64,000 nucleotides of DNA. It comes from Clostridium felsineum DSM 794 (GTDB taxonomy: Bacteria; Bacillota; Clostridia; Clostridiales; Clostridiaceae). Below, piece by piece: positions 62,275 through 64,000 of the stretch. Under the pieces are notes generated by a model. The model was given only the letters and a program-made list of their open reading frames with translations. It made no database searches and was not told the DNA's origin. Position 1 is the stretch's first letter. Each line of letters begins with the position of its first letter. The position numbers were made by a program, and so were the translations under genes. Location of the stretch: assembly GCF_002006355.2 (NCBI RefSeq), contig NZ_CP096980.1:3720001-3784000 (forward strand), written 5' to 3'.

Positions 62275-62316
62275 ATATGATTAACTTTTTTTCATTTCGG
62301 TATCCTTCGTTACGAA
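62275..62316 (-). promoter_or_regulatory. Probable activator site and -10 of the DUF1858 operon
   Basis: A -10 TATAAT (62275-62280, minus strand) has no good -35, but a perfect palindrome TTCGT-T-ACGAA (62306-62316) lies about 46 bp upstream of the expected start, where a Crp/Fnr-type activator would sit. The Crp/Fnr protein encoded 3 kb away is one possible binder; not shown. Confidence 0.42.
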
Positions 62317-62330
62317 AATAAATTTTTATA

Positions 62331-62380
62331 AAAAAAATTTGTTTAAATAAGCTAACTCTATAACTTATTTAAACAAATTT
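62331..62380 (-). terminator. Terminator after Tim44-like gene 1
   Basis: Perfect 17-nt arms (62335-62351 and 62364-62380) followed on the minus strand by eight T residues. Confidence 0.75.
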
Positions 62381-62394
62381 GTAAAAAACATTTT

Positions 62395-63180
62395 CTAATT
62401 TTCCTTTTTATTATGTACATCAATTTTAAAAAAGCTTAAATCATCAATTTGGTCTATTTGCCTTATATCATCTGCAACCCATCTTGTTCCAACTCTTATA
62501 AATTTCCAATATTCTTCAAACTTGGTGCTCGTATGTGCTTGTCCTTGTATTACTTTATTGGTATCTTCATTAATTGTATAATCCACTGCTTTAGCTCTTA
62601 TAAGCATCCATAGACTGTCCTTATCTGTCCCCTCATAATCTTCAAGTCCCATAGGTTCAGAGCTAATTAGCTGTACATTTTTCAAAATATTTTTTTCATG
62701 TCTAACACTCATCCATTCAGTTTTTGTTTTATGCCTATTATACAAATCCTCACTCATATATTCTTTTGCTAAATCCTGATTTCTCTCCATCCATGCCTTT
62801 TGAATATTATAAAAAGCATCTTCTACATCTTCTTTTATTTCTTCATACTTCCAATTGTCATCATCTATAGCTAAGTCTCTTATAGCCGAAATACTTTGAA
62901 GCTCTTTTTTTCCTCTTTTAATTTTAATTACAATAGCTCCCCCTGAACCTATTAAAACAAAGGATACTAAATATAAAATATCAAAAACAGGATTACTTCT
63001 TCCCCTATAATGTCCTGCCCCTCCTGCACCCGCGTGGCTGGCTCCACCTGAGCCTCCCGAACCTCCTGATGAACCACCACCACCACCTGCTCTAGCCTGC
63101 ACAACACAATTTCCGCTTACAACAAAAAACATAATAACTATAAGTAACATTTTTTTTATAAATTTATTAATCCTACCCAC
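62395..63180 (-). CDS. Tim44-like domain membrane protein, copy 1
   Basis: A 261-aa protein. Signal-like helix (KKMLLIVIMFFVVSGNCVVQARA), Gly/Ser-rich linker (32-58), a membrane helix (66-88), and a Tim44-like domain (about 100-250: EDVEDAFYNIQKAWMERNQDLAKEYMSEDLYNRHKTKTEWM, WKFIRVGTRWVADDIRQ). Tim44-like domains bind unfolded protein or lipid at membranes. The bacterial role is unknown. Start is GTG with GGAGTG. A close paralogue follows upstream. Confidence 0.83.
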   Translation of the reverse strand: MGRINKFIKKMLLIVIMFFVVSGNCVVQARAGGGGGSSGGSGGSGGASHAGAGGAGHYRGRSNPVFDILYLVSFVLIGSGGAIVIKIKRGKKELQSISAIRDLAIDDDNWKYEEIKEDVEDAFYNIQKAWMERNQDLAKEYMSEDLYNRHKTKTEWMSVRHEKNILKNVQLISSEPMGLEDYEGTDKDSLWMLIRAKAVDYTINEDTNKVIQGQAHTSTKFEEYWKFIRVGTRWVADDIRQIDQIDDLSFFKIDVHNKKEN

Positions 63181-63365
63181 AACTGCACTCCTCTATTTTG
63201 TTAACTTAATCTAACTACTACAATATTATTACATATATTTAATTTATATTCAAAATATATATTAAGATAAATTAAATACTAATAATTACACATTAACAAA
63301 ATATCTACAAACAATCTATTTAAAATGTTAATTTAGTTACCTTAAAAATCTTTAAGAAGCATCTT

Positions 63366-64000
63366 CTAATCTTCCTTTTTGTTATGTACATCAATTCTAA
63401 AAAAGTCCAAATCACTAATTTCATTTGTCTGCCTTATCTCGTCTGCAACCCATCTTGTTCCCACTCTTATAAATTTCCAATATTCTTCGAATTTAGTGCT
63501 TATATGTGCTTGTCCTTGTATTACTTTATTAGTATCTTCATTAATTGTATAATCTATTGCTTTAGCTTTTATAAGCATCCATAAAATATCATTATCTGTG
63601 CCCTCATAATCTTCAAGCCCCATAGGTTCAGCTTTAAGTAGTTGTACATTTTTCAAAATATTTTTTTCATGTCTAACACTCATCCATTCAGTTTTCATTT
63701 TATGACTATTATATAAAGCCTTACTCATATATTCTTTAGCTAAATCCTGATCTTTTTCTACCCACGCCTTTTGAATATTATAAAAGGCTTGTTCTACGTC
63801 TTCTTTTATTTCTTCATACTTCCAATTGTCATCGTCTATGGATAAATTTCTTATAGCCGAAATGCTTTCAAGCTTTTTTTGTCTTCGTTTAATTTTAATT
63901 ACAATTGCTCCTGCCGAACCTATTAAAACAACGGGTATTAAATACCAAATATCTAAAATAGAAAAGTTTCCTCTTTGATTACCTGTATCTGCTGAATTAT
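63366..64000 (-). CDS. Tim44-like domain membrane protein, copy 2, 5' end cut by window edge
   Basis: About 210 residues are visible; the frame is open to the right edge, past the internal ATG at 63728, so the N-terminus lies outside. The visible part has a membrane helix (YLIPVVLIGSAGAIVIKIKR) and a Tim44-like domain nearly identical in layout to copy 1 (EDVEQAFYNIQKAWVEKDQDLAKEYMSKALYNSHK). It lacks the Gly/Ser-rich linker in the visible portion. Tandem duplicate separated by 185 bp. Confidence 0.85.
   Translation of the reverse strand, partial: NSADTGNQRGNFSILDIWYLIPVVLIGSAGAIVIKIKRRQKKLESISAIRNLSIDDDNWKYEEIKEDVEQAFYNIQKAWVEKDQDLAKEYMSKALYNSHKMKTEWMSVRHEKNILKNVQLLKAEPMGLEDYEGTDNDILWMLIKAKAIDYTINEDTNKVIQGQAHISTKFEEYWKFIRVGTRWVADEIRQTNEISDLDFFRIDVHNKKED

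Noticed and set aside
1..64000. CRISPR array, tRNA, rRNA or prophage genes
   Set aside because: I found no regularly spaced repeats, cloverleaf-like sequences, rRNA segments or phage structural genes in my reading; small RNAs cannot be excluded without a covariance search.

Overview
The window is very AT-rich. Its genes have strong AAGGAGG-type ribosome binding sites, frequent GTG/TTG starts and compact operons. Together with an iron-dependent butanol-type alcohol dehydrogenase, ferredoxin-fused aldo/keto reductases, radical SAM proteins, a secreted GH5 cellulase and a nickel-pincer lactate racemase system, this points to an anaerobic, solventogenic or cellulolytic Clostridium (sensu stricto). 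I see no rRNA, tRNA, CRISPR array or prophage module. The species is not determined.

Layout. (1) 1-5.8 kb: an iron-type alcohol dehydrogenase cut by the window edge, then a D-amino-acid operon (D-amino acid transaminase, two proteins matching the two halves of animal D-glutamate cyclase, alanine racemase) below an Lrp/AsnC regulator. (2) 5.9-9.6 kb: two YsnF-type (DUF2382) stress proteins, a hypothetical protein and a TetR/membrane protein/flavodoxin operon. (3) 9.8-22.4 kb: a DEAD-box RNA helicase and an M3 oligopeptidase that converge on a terminator split by an IS4-family element; a DUF2262 protein with an unknown 552-aa partner; two small DUF11 proteins separated by an IS1182-family element; a PNPOx-fold protein; and a Suv3-like helicase. 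(4) 22.7-27.2 kb: a secreted GH5 cellulase, then a MATE efflux pump with its MerR regulator. (5) 27.3-36.1 kb: a complete lactate racemase locus, larA-D-MN-Q-O-C-E-B, with a LysR regulator upstream. (6) 36.2-59 kb: an island of aldo/keto reductases, flavodoxin, carboxymuconolactone-decarboxylase-like protein, metallo-beta-lactamase-fold protein, PatB-type C-S lyase, DUF362 and DUF3737 proteins, with two small MerR/AdhR-type regulators; it also contains a DUF1453/NarL-type two-component operon and a pair of DNA repair helicases. (7) 59-64 kb: a Crp/Fnr regulator beside a gamma-resorcylate-decarboxylase-like amidohydrolase, a DUF1858/unknown/hemerythrin operon, and tandem Tim44-like proteins.

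The strongest unexplained pattern is a shared promoter design. Ten promoters have a TTGAC-type -35 and a -10 separated by exactly 19 bp, and most have a GTTAAC-centred inverted repeat in the spacer (best copy CTTAAAG-TTAA-CTTTAAG). They lie in front of nearly every redox or detoxification transcription unit between 32.7 and 58.9 kb, including the nickel-importer part of the lar locus. A perfect 22-bp version lies in front of the second MerR gene. I read this as a clustered AdhR/MerR-type electrophile or aldehyde-stress regulon, which the sequence supports but does not prove. Other points of interest are the split D-glutamate cyclase operon, an IS4 element placed exactly in the loop of a convergent terminator with a 10-bp target duplication, and a deletion scar joining an aldo/keto reductase start to the 3' half of a short-chain dehydrogenase while keeping a regulon promoter.
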